DNA of 64,000 nt from Fontibacillus phaseoli (GCF_003337355.1 NZ_QPJW01000001.1:558001-622000), one strand, 5' to 3'; counted from the stretch's first letter, positions 1-7,628 are shown. Notes: generated by a model from the letters alone, not told the origin. Translations and numbers: made by a program.

Positions 1-1
1 G

Positions 2-94
2 CCTATCGTAATCAACTTGAACGGCGTGACCATTCGCGAAGATGCGGATATAGACCGTTTAGCTGCGAAGCTCGCCCACGTATTGGCGCAATAA
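2..94 (+). CDS. Phage tail tape measure protein, C-terminal end (partial)
   Basis: Only the last 30 codons are inside the window; the reading frame is open from base 2 and stops at a TAA at 92-94. The end contains GVTIREDADIDRLAAKLA, a form I recognise from the C-termini of tape measure proteins (XkdO type) of contractile-tailed phages. The tape measure protein sets tail length and lies inside the tail tube. The next gene is an XkdP-like LysM protein, which is the order expected in PBSX-type tail modules. The assignment rests on this short tail and on synteny. Confidence 0.6.
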   Translation, partial: PIVINLNGVTIREDADIDRLAAKLAHVLAQ

Positions 95-98
95 GGAG

Positions 99-776
99 GT
101 GTTTATCGCGGAATTTTGGCTCAAGTTTAATAACGGCGCGGAGACATTACAGCTTCCGGTTAATCCGGACGCGATCTCAGTAACATCTACGCACGGATTT
201 AAAGATATTGACGTAACAAATCTCGGCGAATATACGGTAATTGGTGGCGGCCAGTTGCGCGAGTATTCGCTTTCCTCATTTTTTCCACGTGATCACAACA
301 CCTCTTTTTGCGCGGTTCCTTCGGTAGTTGATCCGTACGAGTGTGTCGCGATAATAGAGCGGTGGCAACGGTCCGGAAAGCCTACACGCTTTATCGTTAC
401 AGGAACGCCGATTAATGTCGCGGTAACGATCCGGAGTTTTGAGTACTCGGAGCGAGGTGGGGAACCTGGCGACGTTTATTATACGCTCGGTTTAAAGGAA
501 TACGTATTCCTGACGGTCAATAAAAAGGATGATAACAGCGCGGCGGGCGGCTCAGTTAGTGTAAGCATGCCGAAACTTAACGCCGCTGCTCGTCCATCAA
601 CGCGCGAAACTCCGAAATCCTATACAGTTAAGGCCGGCGACTCGTTGTGGAAAATCGCTGCTAGGGTTTACGGTAATGGCGATGATTGGCGCAAGATTTA
701 CGATAAGAATAAGAAAGTCATCGGTGCGAATCCGAATCTAATCAAACCGGGACAAAAGCTGGTGATTCCGTCATGA
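99..776 (+). CDS. XkdP-like LysM-domain tail protein
   Basis: A 225-residue protein. Residues 1 to about 140 are the XkdP-type tail domain, opening with a FWLKFNNGAE block. The C-terminal 55 residues are a LysM domain (SYTVKAGDSLWKIAARVYG to GQKLVIPS), which binds peptidoglycan. XkdP proteins are thought to sit between tape measure and baseplate hub. The coordinates use the GTG at 99, but the strong AAGGAGG at 93-99 overlaps that codon. An ATC at 105, five bases after the ribosome site, would give MAEFWLKF and fits family N-termini better. The stop overlaps the next ATG in an ATGA. Confidence 0.85.
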   Translation: MFIAEFWLKFNNGAETLQLPVNPDAISVTSTHGFKDIDVTNLGEYTVIGGGQLREYSLSSFFPRDHNTSFCAVPSVVDPYECVAIIERWQRSGKPTRFIVTGTPINVAVTIRSFEYSERGGEPGDVYYTLGLKEYVFLTVNKKDDNSAAGGSVSVSMPKLNAAARPSTRETPKSYTVKAGDSLWKIAARVYGNGDDWRKIYDKNKKVIGANPNLIKPGQKLVIPS

Positions 777-1765
777 CGAGAATAACCGTTTTATATGACG
801 GTAAGCATTGGATTGAGCCTCTCATAAAATCCGCTGAATGGTCCGGTGATGTCGCGCAGCCACATCGGACTTTAACGTTGACTATATCCAATACGCTGAA
901 CGGAAAGGAACAGGCCGTGCCGTTTGAAGTCGGAAAAGAGATCCGATTTTACGCGAACAATACCGGTCTGTTTCGCGGAATCATTTTCGAATATTACATT
1001 TCAGATCGTGGCGAGGCGGTTATCACGGCGCATGACGAAAACGTATATCTCACCAAAAACGTTGATACGCGCAAGTTTACGAAAATGACGGCCGGCGCGA
1101 TTTTAAAGGAAATTTGTAAAGCGTTCGAGGTGCCCGTCGGTTCGGTCGCGAACACGGGGTATGTAATCCCGAAAATGAATCTACATGGTACAACGCTGTG
1201 GGATATGATCGTGACCGCACTAACAGAGACGCGCAAACAGAACGGCCGCAAGTTCTCCGTATTTTCAAAGGGCGGTCTCTTGTACCTTCGCGAACGAAAA
1301 GAGGAAGTCGTTCGCTGGCACTTGGAACGAGGCGTAAACATAACCGGGGCCAGCCGGTCGCTGTCGATCGAAGATACGCGTACGGCCGTAAAGGTGGAAG
1401 CCGGCGAGGAAAAGAAGCGGAGTACCGCAGCGGCGAAGGATGCGTCAATGATCGCTAAGTATGGGCTGATGCAGCACTACGAAACGGCGAGTACAGACGC
1501 GAATAAATCGCAATTAGATCAACTCGCGAAGCAACGTCTCAAGGACCTGGCGAAAGTGGGCGAAGAAATCTCGGTTGAGGCGCTCGGAAACGTTGAGGTC
1601 ATCGCTGGAACAGCGGTGTACGCGTTTGAGTCAATGACGAAGTTGGCCGGCGGATTTTACGTAACTGCGGATAAGCATGTATTTGAAGAAAGCGCATACC
1701 GGATGGATGTTACGCTTTCGAAAACAGACGATTTGCCGGAAATTAATTACGAGGAGGCGGCGTAA
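773..1765 (+). CDS. XkdQ-like baseplate hub protein (gpD/gp27 type)
   Basis: A 330-residue protein with the make-up of the XkdQ/YqbQ family, the late-control gpD-type hub of contractile tails. The first half holds the beta-rich hub domain (IRFYANNTGLFRGIIFEYY). The middle carries a conserved segment with LHGTTLWDMI, a frequent marker of XkdQ proteins. The C-terminal part alternates charged helices (KSQLDQLAKQRLKDLAKVGEE) with a beta domain. It starts at an ATG overlapping the xkdP-like stop by 4 bp and runs into the next gene with no gap, so the genes are translationally coupled. The hub would connect the tail tube to the wedge proteins encoded just downstream. Confidence 0.85.
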   Translation: MTRITVLYDGKHWIEPLIKSAEWSGDVAQPHRTLTLTISNTLNGKEQAVPFEVGKEIRFYANNTGLFRGIIFEYYISDRGEAVITAHDENVYLTKNVDTRKFTKMTAGAILKEICKAFEVPVGSVANTGYVIPKMNLHGTTLWDMIVTALTETRKQNGRKFSVFSKGGLLYLRERKEEVVRWHLERGVNITGASRSLSIEDTRTAVKVEAGEEKKRSTAAAKDASMIAKYGLMQHYETASTDANKSQLDQLAKQRLKDLAKVGEEISVEALGNVEVIAGTAVYAFESMTKLAGGFYVTADKHVFEESAYRMDVTLSKTDDLPEINYEEAA

Positions 1766-2104
1766 ATGCCCGTTGAAATGATCGAAGGAGCCGGCCGCAG
1801 CAAATTGCGCCATGTCATTCGGGAACTCGGCCACAACAAGGATGTTGATGTTGAGTTCGCGACGGTCCTTTCGCCGCTTCCAGATATTCGCGTTAAAGTC
1901 GACGGCCAACCGTTTGATCTCGACGCGGACGACGTAATAGTCTGCGAACACCTAACGATGCACAAACGTAAGGCTGCGATAAACGGCGCCGCGCCGGTTG
2001 AAATCGAGTTTGAGGACGCGCTTAAAGCCGGCGACCGCGTTATTATCTTATCGTACGGAGCCGGCCAGAATTACGTAATACTTGACCGGATCGGAGGTGC
2101 GTAA
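1766..2104 (+). CDS. XkdR-like tail protein, DUF2577
   Basis: A 112-residue protein beginning directly after the preceding stop, with GAGG shortly upstream. It resembles DUF2577 (XkdR): a short N-terminal helix, then a small beta domain of the kind VLSPLPDIRVKVDGQ, followed by LDADDVIVCEHL and a C-terminal turn ending with a short strand. XkdR proteins belong to the baseplate hub and spike region; the exact role is not established. Position between XkdQ and XkdS homologues is the strongest support. Confidence 0.75.
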   Translation: MPVEMIEGAGRSKLRHVIRELGHNKDVDVEFATVLSPLPDIRVKVDGQPFDLDADDVIVCEHLTMHKRKAAINGAAPVEIEFEDALKAGDRVIILSYGAGQNYVILDRIGGA

Positions 2105-2106
2105 GT

Positions 2107-2520
2107 ATGGCGTTAAGTCCGCTTGAACCTGCTGATATAACGGAGGAATTAAACGCGGCAAGTGAGCCGGAACCGCTCCGGACGTATGCGCTCGACTTCG
2201 AAACAGGCGCGATGGGCGGCGTTGTTGACGGAAAGGCCGCGCTCAAACAATTCGTTATCAAGGCGATAAAGACGGCGCGATTCCGGTTCGCGGCCTATGA
2301 CGATGATTACGGTTGTGAACTCGACGATTTGATCGGCCAAAACGCGACACAAGCGCTAATGGAGTCGGAGATTCCGCGCGTAATTGAGGAGGCGCTCATT
2401 TACGACGATCGGATTGAGCGCGTATATGGTTTTGGAATAACGAAGGAGGCGGACGTGTTGTCCGTCTCTTTTTACGTGGATACGGCGGATGACACGTTGC
2501 AAATGGAGGTGGCAATGTAA
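2107..2520 (+). CDS. XkdS-like baseplate wedge protein, DUF2634 (gp25-like)
   Basis: A 137-residue protein of the DUF2634/XkdS family, related to the gp25 baseplate wedge subunit of T4-type phages. The characteristic region is KTARFRFAAYDDDYGCELDDLIG, which in family members is a ...RY..Y...YG.E..DLIG block, followed by a helix and a C-terminal beta strand (VLSVSFYVDT). It starts 2 bp after the XkdR-like stop. It is expected to form the inner baseplate together with the BaseplateJ protein encoded next. Confidence 0.8.
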   Translation: MALSPLEPADITEELNAASEPEPLRTYALDFETGAMGGVVDGKAALKQFVIKAIKTARFRFAAYDDDYGCELDDLIGQNATQALMESEIPRVIEEALIYDDRIERVYGFGITKEADVLSVSFYVDTADDTLQMEVAM

Positions 2521-3603
2521 GTGTACGAAGATCAAACGAAAGCCGAGATACTTGAACGGATGCTTGGCGCGTCTCCTGCCGATATCGATAAGCGGCAAGG
2601 CTCCGTTACGTTCGATTTACTCTCTCCGGCTGCGATTGAATTGACGTTAGCATACTCCGAACTCGACAACGTCCTGGCGTTCGGGTTCGCGGATACGACG
2701 TACGGAAACTACCTCGACATGCGCGCCAAGGAATACGGATTGACCCGGAAGCCTGCGGTCAAAGCGGCCGGTTCGCTTACCTTTTCGGGGCCGGCTGGAA
2801 CGGTGATATCGCGCGGAACACTTTCGTCAACCGGCGGCGACAATCCGGTCTATTTCGTAACGACGACGGAGACTACGATTACCGGCGGCTCGGTTACCGT
2901 CGCGGCAGAAGCGCAGGACGCTGGGGCGGCCGGAAACGTTGGGGCAGGCGAAATAACTACGCTACTTGGCGACCTCGTCGGAATCGTAACGGTTACCAGC
3001 GCGGCCTATTTCGAGGGCGGTGTTGACGCGGAATCCGATGCGTCGTTGTTGGCGCGTTATTACGAGCGGGCCCAGCGGCCGGCAACATCGGGTAACGCTA
3101 ATCAATATCGACAATGGGCGCTCGAAGTGCCCGGCGTCAGTGATGCGCGCGTTTATCCGGTTTGGAACGGACCCGGCACCGTAAAAATTGTACTGCTCGA
3201 TGACGATAAGACCGCGCCTGACCCTTCGGTCGTATCCGCAGCCCAAACGTACATTGACCCAACGCAGGACGGCACCGGGCAAGGCGTTGCTCCCATTGGC
3301 GCAGCCGTTACGATTGCCGGGGCCGTTGAGGTTCCGGTTAATATCGCGGTTAAAGTAACGCTCGCCCCGGGCGCAACCGTTGCGGAAGTCCGGGCGCAGA
3401 TCGAGACGGGAGTCCGCGCATATCTCCGATCGCTTGCGTTTGCCGATCCGCTTGTACGGATTACGCGTATTGCTAACGTGATCCTCGATATTCCGCCCGT
3501 TATTGACTACGAAAACCTGACGCTAAACGGCACGGCCGGGAACACCGCAATAGCTGACGGAGAGGTTGCGGTGCTTGGCGGAGTGGTGGTGACTGCCGCG
3601 TGA
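2521..3603 (+). CDS. Baseplate J family wedge protein (XkdT/gp47-like)
   Basis: A 360-residue protein of the Baseplate_J family (P2 gpJ, Mu gp47, PBSX XkdT). The N-terminal third has the typical DNVLAFGFADTTYGNYLDMRAKEYGL stretch, then a beta-rich segment (GTVISRGTLSSTGGDNPVYF). The central signature ARYYERAQRPATSGNANQYRQWA is the family hallmark. The GTG start immediately follows the upstream stop; GGAGGTG ends about 11 bases before it. The 3' end overlaps the next gene by a GTGA. Confidence 0.93.
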   Translation: MYEDQTKAEILERMLGASPADIDKRQGSVTFDLLSPAAIELTLAYSELDNVLAFGFADTTYGNYLDMRAKEYGLTRKPAVKAAGSLTFSGPAGTVISRGTLSSTGGDNPVYFVTTTETTITGGSVTVAAEAQDAGAAGNVGAGEITTLLGDLVGIVTVTSAAYFEGGVDAESDASLLARYYERAQRPATSGNANQYRQWALEVPGVSDARVYPVWNGPGTVKIVLLDDDKTAPDPSVVSAAQTYIDPTQDGTGQGVAPIGAAVTIAGAVEVPVNIAVKVTLAPGATVAEVRAQIETGVRAYLRSLAFADPLVRITRIANVILDIPPVIDYENLTLNGTAGNTAIADGEVAVLGGVVVTAA

Positions 3604-4169
3604 GGACAGTAGCGGAAATTAAGCGGGACATGCGCGATTATGTGCCGCGTTATTACGACGAGATGCCGGTCGCGACGAATATACTCGATTGCGAGGCGGA
3701 AGAAATTGCGAAGCTTAACGCCGGTATTGGCGACGTTCTCGCGCAATTTTTTATCGAGACGGCAACGTGGGGTCTTACGCGGTGGGAGCGCATTTTCGGT
3801 ATCACGACGGACCCGACGAAGACATACGCCCAACGGCGCGAAATCCTTCTCGGCCGGCTGCGCGGTGTCGGTGCGGTGACCGCGGAACTTATCGATAGCG
3901 TTGCGTCGGCTTATGCGAACGGTGACGTTGAGGTTGCGAACCGGCCTGCGGATTATACGATTCAGATTACATTCGTGAGTCAGTACGGAGTGCCGGAGCA
4001 AATCGACGAATTGAAAGCGGCCGTGCGCGACATCACTCCGGCACATATGGCGATTGAGTACGTGTTCCGTTTTTATACTTACGCGGAGTTGGCGGTAGGC
4101 GGACGGACTTATGACGCGGTTACTGCGACGGGAAAACCGTATGACGAAATTTATAATCGGGGGGGTTGA
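3600..4169 (+). CDS. XkdU-like tail protein, DUF2313 (YmfQ family)
   Basis: A 189-residue protein matching the DUF2313/YmfQ/XkdU family, found after BaseplateJ proteins in Mu-like and PBSX-like tails. Diagnostic parts are the N-terminal helices with an FFIETATWGLTRWERIFGI segment and the conserved QRREILLGRLRGVGAVTAELI stretch. The role is probably a linker between baseplate and tail fibre. The GTG start overlaps the BaseplateJ stop. It is followed after 8 bp by the fibre gene. Confidence 0.85.
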   Translation: MRTVAEIKRDMRDYVPRYYDEMPVATNILDCEAEEIAKLNAGIGDVLAQFFIETATWGLTRWERIFGITTDPTKTYAQRREILLGRLRGVGAVTAELIDSVASAYANGDVEVANRPADYTIQITFVSQYGVPEQIDELKAAVRDITPAHMAIEYVFRFYTYAELAVGGRTYDAVTATGKPYDEIYNRGG

Positions 4170-4177
4170 CGTAATAG

Positions 4178-5017
4178 ATGGCGGAAACAGCGAATCTAAA
4201 ATTACCGTTGATTGACGGAAGCATGACTGCAGATGTGCCGCGTGATCTGAATGCTCTTGCACAATCCGTAGATACAAGTGTGACGGAGGCGCTTGCGAAC
4301 ATTACGGTTCCAGACGCGACGACAACAACGAAGGGGATTGTGCAGCTTAACGACACGACGAACAGCACATCGACAACACAGGCCCCGACGGCAAACGCAG
4401 TAAAAAAGGCTTACGAAGCAGCCACTGTGGCACAGGCTACGGCAAATGCTGCGAATATGGCAGCCACAGCGGCAGAAACACCCACAGGCGCACAGACTAA
4501 AGTTAACAACGCTGTCGGTCCATTGGCATCCTTGCTCACCGGGACAAAAACTAACACGGTCGCCGCCATAAACGAACTTTTTACATTTGCCAGTAACGGT
4601 AAAACCCAAGTCGCTGCCGCGATTACTGGCAAAGGAGTTCCGGCATCAGGCAGCGATACGTTTCCACAAATGGCGGCTAAGATCGGGCAGATTGTGACGG
4701 GTAAAAGATATGCTTCCGGAACAGTTGCTATTGCAGCAACATCACCAACAACAGTGAGTGGTATAGGCTTTTGGCCGAGAGTTGTTTTTTACACTGCACC
4801 GGATCATGCATATTGTTTCTTTATATCTCGACTGCCTGTGATGGGCAGAGAATTAAATTACGGCTTTTGGCTAGGATACTCACAATTCGGGCTTTCCGGC
4901 GCGGCGTATGAAGAGGGTAGCGCAAGCAAACAATTCTTACTCTCTGATGGATTCAACATACACGGCCCGACCTCTTCGGGCTCTTTTCAAACGGTAGATT
5001 GGTATGCCTTCGAATAG
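4178..5017 (+). CDS. Phage tail fibre protein
   Basis: A 279-residue protein. The first 30 residues (NLKLPLIDGSMTADVPRDLNALAQSVD) resemble the attachment segment of many Firmicute tail fibres. A block of the type TTKGIVQLNDTTNSTSTTQAPTANAVKKAY follows, a well-known tail-fibre repeat motif (GxVqLn.t.s.S.t.AATs.AVK). The middle is Ala/Thr-rich (AQATANAANMAATAAETPTG) and probably coiled-coil. The last 100 residues, beginning near GKRYASGTVAIAATSPTTVSG, form a separate C-terminal domain and are the likely receptor-binding part. No chaperone gene is obvious downstream unless the next small ORF serves this role. Confidence 0.85.
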   Translation: MAETANLKLPLIDGSMTADVPRDLNALAQSVDTSVTEALANITVPDATTTTKGIVQLNDTTNSTSTTQAPTANAVKKAYEAATVAQATANAANMAATAAETPTGAQTKVNNAVGPLASLLTGTKTNTVAAINELFTFASNGKTQVAAAITGKGVPASGSDTFPQMAAKIGQIVTGKRYASGTVAIAATSPTTVSGIGFWPRVVFYTAPDHAYCFFISRLPVMGRELNYGFWLGYSQFGLSGAAYEEGSASKQFLLSDGFNIHGPTSSGSFQTVDWYAFE

Positions 5018-5055
5018 GTTGTTGCTTTTGAAATAAAATAAGAAGGGTGTTGACG

Positions 5056-5340
5056 ATGATTAGAATATTTCAATCGACAGATCGCGTTGAGGCAATTGAA
5101 TTTTCGGATGCAGAGCAGACTACGATACGCGCAATTATCGCACTCACCGGCCGGCCTATCACCGTAGATTATTTAGCAGATGGGAGCGTCAGAACGGGCG
5201 TTATCAAAGACGTAACGAATCTCTTCGTTGTAAATCTCGGACAGTTTGTATATCGTGATGGTAACGGAAACATCGGCGCATGTGACTACGAATATCTCAC
5301 CGAAAATTACAAAGAAATCACGGAGGATAGCGCGGCATAA
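5056..5340 (+). CDS. Small phage protein of unknown function
   Basis: A 94-residue protein lying between tail fibre and holin. I do not recognise a family. It is acidic, has no membrane segment or signal peptide, and mixes short helices and strands (MIRIFQSTDRVEAIEF; LFVVNLGQFVYRDGNG). The ATG at 5056 is preferred over GTG 5047 and TTG 5050 because AGAAGGG lies about 8 bases before it. Position suggests a fibre-associated or assembly protein, but this is only inference. Confidence 0.6.
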   Translation: MIRIFQSTDRVEAIEFSDAEQTTIRAIIALTGRPITVDYLADGSVRTGVIKDVTNLFVVNLGQFVYRDGNGNIGACDYEYLTENYKEITEDSAA

Positions 5341-5359
5341 TCCCGAAAGAGGTGAACGC

Positions 5360-5587
5360 ATGGAATCGGAAATCTTAAAATATTTCATTACACAGGGACC
5401 GTTCGCGGTCCTTTTTGTCGCGCTATTTGTCCACCAACTCCGCGATTCTCGCACGCGTGAGGACCGCCTAATGAAACTATCCGAAAATTTGACGGAGCGC
5501 TTCGAACAGTTGGCGGATCGTTACGACGGTCTTGCGGAGGACGTACACGAAATCAAATCGGCAATCAACGGAAAGGAAGCGGCTTAA
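5360..5587 (+). CDS. BhlA/UviB-type holin-like protein
   Basis: A 75-residue protein with one N-terminal membrane segment (YFITQGPFAVLFVALFVHQL) followed by a charged helical tail (DSRTREDRLMKLSENLTERFEQL). This is the BhlA/UviB (bacteriocin holin-like) layout. It would permeabilise the membrane for the endolysin. The ATG at 5360 follows AAAGAGGTGA with good spacing; in-frame codons further upstream overlap the preceding gene. The stop TAA overlaps the endolysin ATG by one base, so expression is coupled. Confidence 0.85.
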   Translation: MESEILKYFITQGPFAVLFVALFVHQLRDSRTREDRLMKLSENLTERFEQLADRYDGLAEDVHEIKSAINGKEAA

Positions 5588-6288
5588 TGGCTCTCACACT
5601 CGAATATGTACGATCTAAGTCAGCGGCAAGATTGAGCGGACTTAATCCCGTTGTGGCTGCGGCGGCCTCGGCGTTGATCGACCGATGTTATGCGCGCGAG
5701 GTATACGTGATTATTACGCAAGGACTTCGGACATACGCCGAGCAAGACGCACTCTTCGCACAGGGCCGGACGAAGCCGGGGAAGATCGTTACGAAGGCAC
5801 GCGGTGGCGAATCGAATCATAATTTCGGCGTTGCGATAGACTTTGCGCTACTGCTTGCGGACGGGCGCTCTGTTTCGTGGGATACGTTGAGGGACGCGGA
5901 TAAAGACTCGTTGCCGGATTGGTCCGAAGTCGTCGAGGAAGCGAAGAAGCTCGGATTTGCGTGGGGCGGCGATTGGCGCTCGTTTAAGGACATGCCGCAT
6001 TTAGAGATGACATTCGGACTATCAACGGCTCAACTTCGCGCGGGCAGGCGTCCAACAACGACGCAGATTGATGCAGCATATAAGCGGATTAAAGAAACGG
6101 AAGGGGACAACGACGTGATTGTAACGAAGGCGAGCGTAACAGTTGACGGAAAGCCGGCGAAGGACGGCGTCATTATCGACGGATCGGTGTACGTGCCGCT
6201 GCGGGATGTAGGCGAAAGATTGGGCGCGGTTGTTGCGTGGGACAACAAAACGAAGGTTGCGGTTGTGACTACGAAAGGGGCGAAATAA
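5587..6288 (+). CDS. Endolysin: M15 L-alanyl-D-glutamate peptidase with stalk domain
   Basis: A 233-residue endolysin. Residues about 1-145 are an M15 (CwlK/VanY-like) peptidase: QGLRTYAEQDALFAQGR, then SNHNFGVAIDF with zinc ligands H78 and D85, and MPHLEM with H138. The enzyme would cut the L-Ala-D-Glu stem peptide bond. An unusual insert at residues 103-114 (DADKDSLPDWSE) fits an EF-hand loop at positions 1, 3, 5, 9 and 12, which suggests calcium binding. The last 55 residues (VTVDGKPAKDGVIIDGSVYV) are a copper-amine-oxidase-N-like stalk domain, common in Paenibacillus and possibly wall-targeting. It is coupled to the holin. Confidence 0.9.
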   Translation: MALTLEYVRSKSAARLSGLNPVVAAAASALIDRCYAREVYVIITQGLRTYAEQDALFAQGRTKPGKIVTKARGGESNHNFGVAIDFALLLADGRSVSWDTLRDADKDSLPDWSEVVEEAKKLGFAWGGDWRSFKDMPHLEMTFGLSTAQLRAGRRPTTTQIDAAYKRIKETEGDNDVIVTKASVTVDGKPAKDGVIIDGSVYVPLRDVGERLGAVVAWDNKTKVAVVTTKGAK

Positions 6289-6292
6289 ATCG

Positions 6293-6466
6293 ATGAAGAA
6301 ACGTTTAATGAATCCGTTGTTTATTGCGGCGGTTGTCGGGCTTGCGTATCAAATTCTCGAAAAATACGGAGTTGCGCCGGACTTCGGCATGTGGCAAATC
6401 GGCGTTGACGTTGTTACGTACGCGTTGATCGGAACTGGCGTATATAGTACGTTTAAAACGGAATAG
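6293..6466 (+). CDS. Small two-helix membrane protein, candidate second holin
   Basis: A 57-residue protein: MKKRLMNPLFIAAVVGLAYQ, then a short linker and a second hydrophobic stretch (GVDVVTYALIGTGVYSTF). Two membrane helices, a basic N-terminus and a place 4 bp after the endolysin stop fit a class II-type phage holin or holin partner. The ATG at 6293 lacks a strong ribosome site, so translation probably depends on coupling to the endolysin. I cannot name a specific holin family. Confidence 0.65.
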   Translation: MKKRLMNPLFIAAVVGLAYQILEKYGVAPDFGMWQIGVDVVTYALIGTGVYSTFKTE

Positions 6467-6475
6467 AAGATAACG

Positions 6476-6536
6476 GAACCCCTTGGCGGGTCTTTGCGTA
6501 ATCAAACGTAGAGACTACGCTGAGGGGTTCTTTTTT
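6476..6536 (+). terminator. Rho-independent terminator of the phage late operon
   Basis: GAACCCCT (6476-6483) pairs with AGGGGTTC (6523-6530), with an inner GCGTA/TACGC stem, followed by six T. It closes the tail-lysis operon. Confidence 0.85.
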
Positions 6537-6584
6537 CGTTTACATAGTGGTATTATTTAAGTAATTTGGAGGAGAGGCTGATAT

Positions 6585-7046
6585 ATGTCCGATAAGAAGA
6601 AGCTGTTTATATTGTTTGGCGCCTTGATCTTAGTTATGTCTGCACTTCTTATAGCCCTAGTTAGTAAGGACAGTAAAGAGGAAAGAGAAGCAAAAATACA
6701 TAAGTTTAGTATAGGTGAGGTAGTTCGCGTAGAGGATTTCGACTTTATCATTCATAGCGTAAATCGTGACGGAAGCATTGTTACCTTGGAGGCATCCGCA
6801 ACTAACCGTACCAAGTCGTCTAAAACGGTAATGTCTCACAGAATTAAATTGCGCGATTTAGACGGGAATCTATACGATCCGACCAACGGTGGAAATTCGA
6901 TAGGAACGCTTAATCCGAACGCAACTGGCAAATCACAGATTACGTTCGAACTTCCGGTATCCGCGACGAGATTCTACGTCGCTATTAACGAGGACAGCGA
7001 CGATCATAGTGACTATCCGGATACTGTGTTAGTGACCACGGAATAA
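6585..7046 (+). CDS. Membrane-anchored Ig-like protein, DUF4352-like
   Basis: A 153-residue protein: one N-terminal membrane helix (LFILFGALILVMSALLIALV), a charged linker, and an extracellular beta-sandwich of DUF4352 flavour (VTLEASATNRTKSSKTV, then GNLYDPTNGGNSIGTLNPN). GGAGGAG precedes the ATG by about 10 bases. It sits alone between two strong terminators at the prophage edge, which is typical of a phage moron that is expressed in the lysogen. Possible roles such as superinfection exclusion or surface alteration are inference. Family assignment is tentative. Confidence 0.7.
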   Translation: MSDKKKLFILFGALILVMSALLIALVSKDSKEEREAKIHKFSIGEVVRVEDFDFIIHSVNRDGSIVTLEASATNRTKSSKTVMSHRIKLRDLDGNLYDPTNGGNSIGTLNPNATGKSQITFELPVSATRFYVAINEDSDDHSDYPDTVLVTTE

Positions 7047-7056
7047 AGGCGAGAAT

Positions 7057-7101
7057 GGCGCAGATTCGCGGAGTGAAATCCGTTGAGTCTGCGCCCTTTT
7101 T
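7057..7101 (+). terminator. Terminator after the DUF4352-like gene
   Basis: GGCGCAGA (7057-7064) pairs with TCTGCGCC (7088-7095), followed by CTTTTTG. It isolates the preceding gene from the tRNA-Leu unit. Confidence 0.8.
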
Positions 7102-7180
7102 GCGCTGTACTTCCGCAGTCCTCTGGGTACTTCGTTCGCGTCAAAACCACCGCACAGGATTTCCGCACATTATCGACCGC

Positions 7181-7210
7181 TTGCCATACGACGCCCCCTC
7201 GTGCTATAAT
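7181..7210 (+). promoter_or_regulatory. SigA-type promoter, probably for tRNA-Leu
   Basis: TTGCCA (7181-7186) and TATAAT (7205-7210) are separated by 18 bp. It lies about 115 bp before the tRNA with no convincing gene between. Confidence 0.6.
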
Positions 7211-7325
7211 CAATCCCGCAGGATTTTTCGGAATACGCGCAAAACTGTGCGTTAATTTATCGGAGGTTCTGCGTGGAGTAAACGGAAGATTGCGTTAAAA
7301 AGCGTGAAAATCCGGCTAAACCCTT

Positions 7326-7411
7326 GCCGGGGTGGCGGAATTGGCAGACGCACAGGACTTAAAATCCTGCGGTAGGTGACTACCGTACCGGTTCGATCCC
7401 GGTCCTCGGCA
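7326..7411 (+). tRNA. tRNA-Leu (anticodon TAA)
   Basis: The acceptor arms GCCGGGG and CCTCGGC pair with one G-U. The anticodon stem CAGGA/TCCTG encloses loop CTTAAAA, giving anticodon TAA. A long variable arm (GGTAGGTGACTACC region) and T-arm GGTTCGATCCC mark a class II leucine tRNA. CCA is not encoded: the discriminator A is followed by TCA. It marks the right boundary of the prophage-derived segment and could be its insertion landmark, although the phage genes lie on its 5' side. Confidence 0.95.
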
Positions 7412-7437
7412 TCATTAGTAAATAACCGGTCGCTTCA

Positions 7438-7510
7438 ACGTTCTTTGAACCTTGAAACCGACCCCCAAAAAGAACGTCTCACCGTATAAAGCGGAGGAGA
7501 CGTTTTTTTT
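7438..7510 (+). terminator. Terminator with an overlapping alternative hairpin, downstream of tRNA-Leu
   Basis: The terminator is AACGTCTC (7473-7480) pairing with GAGACGTT (7497-7504), followed by eight T. An upstream segment ACGTTCTTT (7438-7446) can instead pair with AAAGAACGT (7469-7477), which overlaps the terminator's left arm, so the two hairpins exclude each other. A 12-bp inverted repeat, TTAGTAAATAAC (7415-7426) and GTTATTTACTAA (7521-7532), encloses the whole structure. Confidence 0.75.
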
Positions 7511-7599
7511 GCTTAAAGCCGTTATTTACTAAACCTGTTTTGGCACCTATAGTAATAACGGACAAGCATTTCGCTCGTCCCAAATTGTGTTAATTCGTC

Positions 7600-7628
7600 T
7601 TGACAAAATAAAATCAGGTCCATATATT
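7600..7628 (+). promoter_or_regulatory. Strong SigA promoter of the TetR-ABC transporter operon
   Basis: TTGACA (7600-7605), a 17-bp spacer and TATATT (7623-7628). Transcription would begin near 7635, inside the palindrome described next. Confidence 0.85.

Noticed and set aside
7055..7298. Open frames between the prophage and tRNA-Leu
   Set aside because: They overlap a terminator and the tRNA promoter, lack ribosome sites and resemble no protein.
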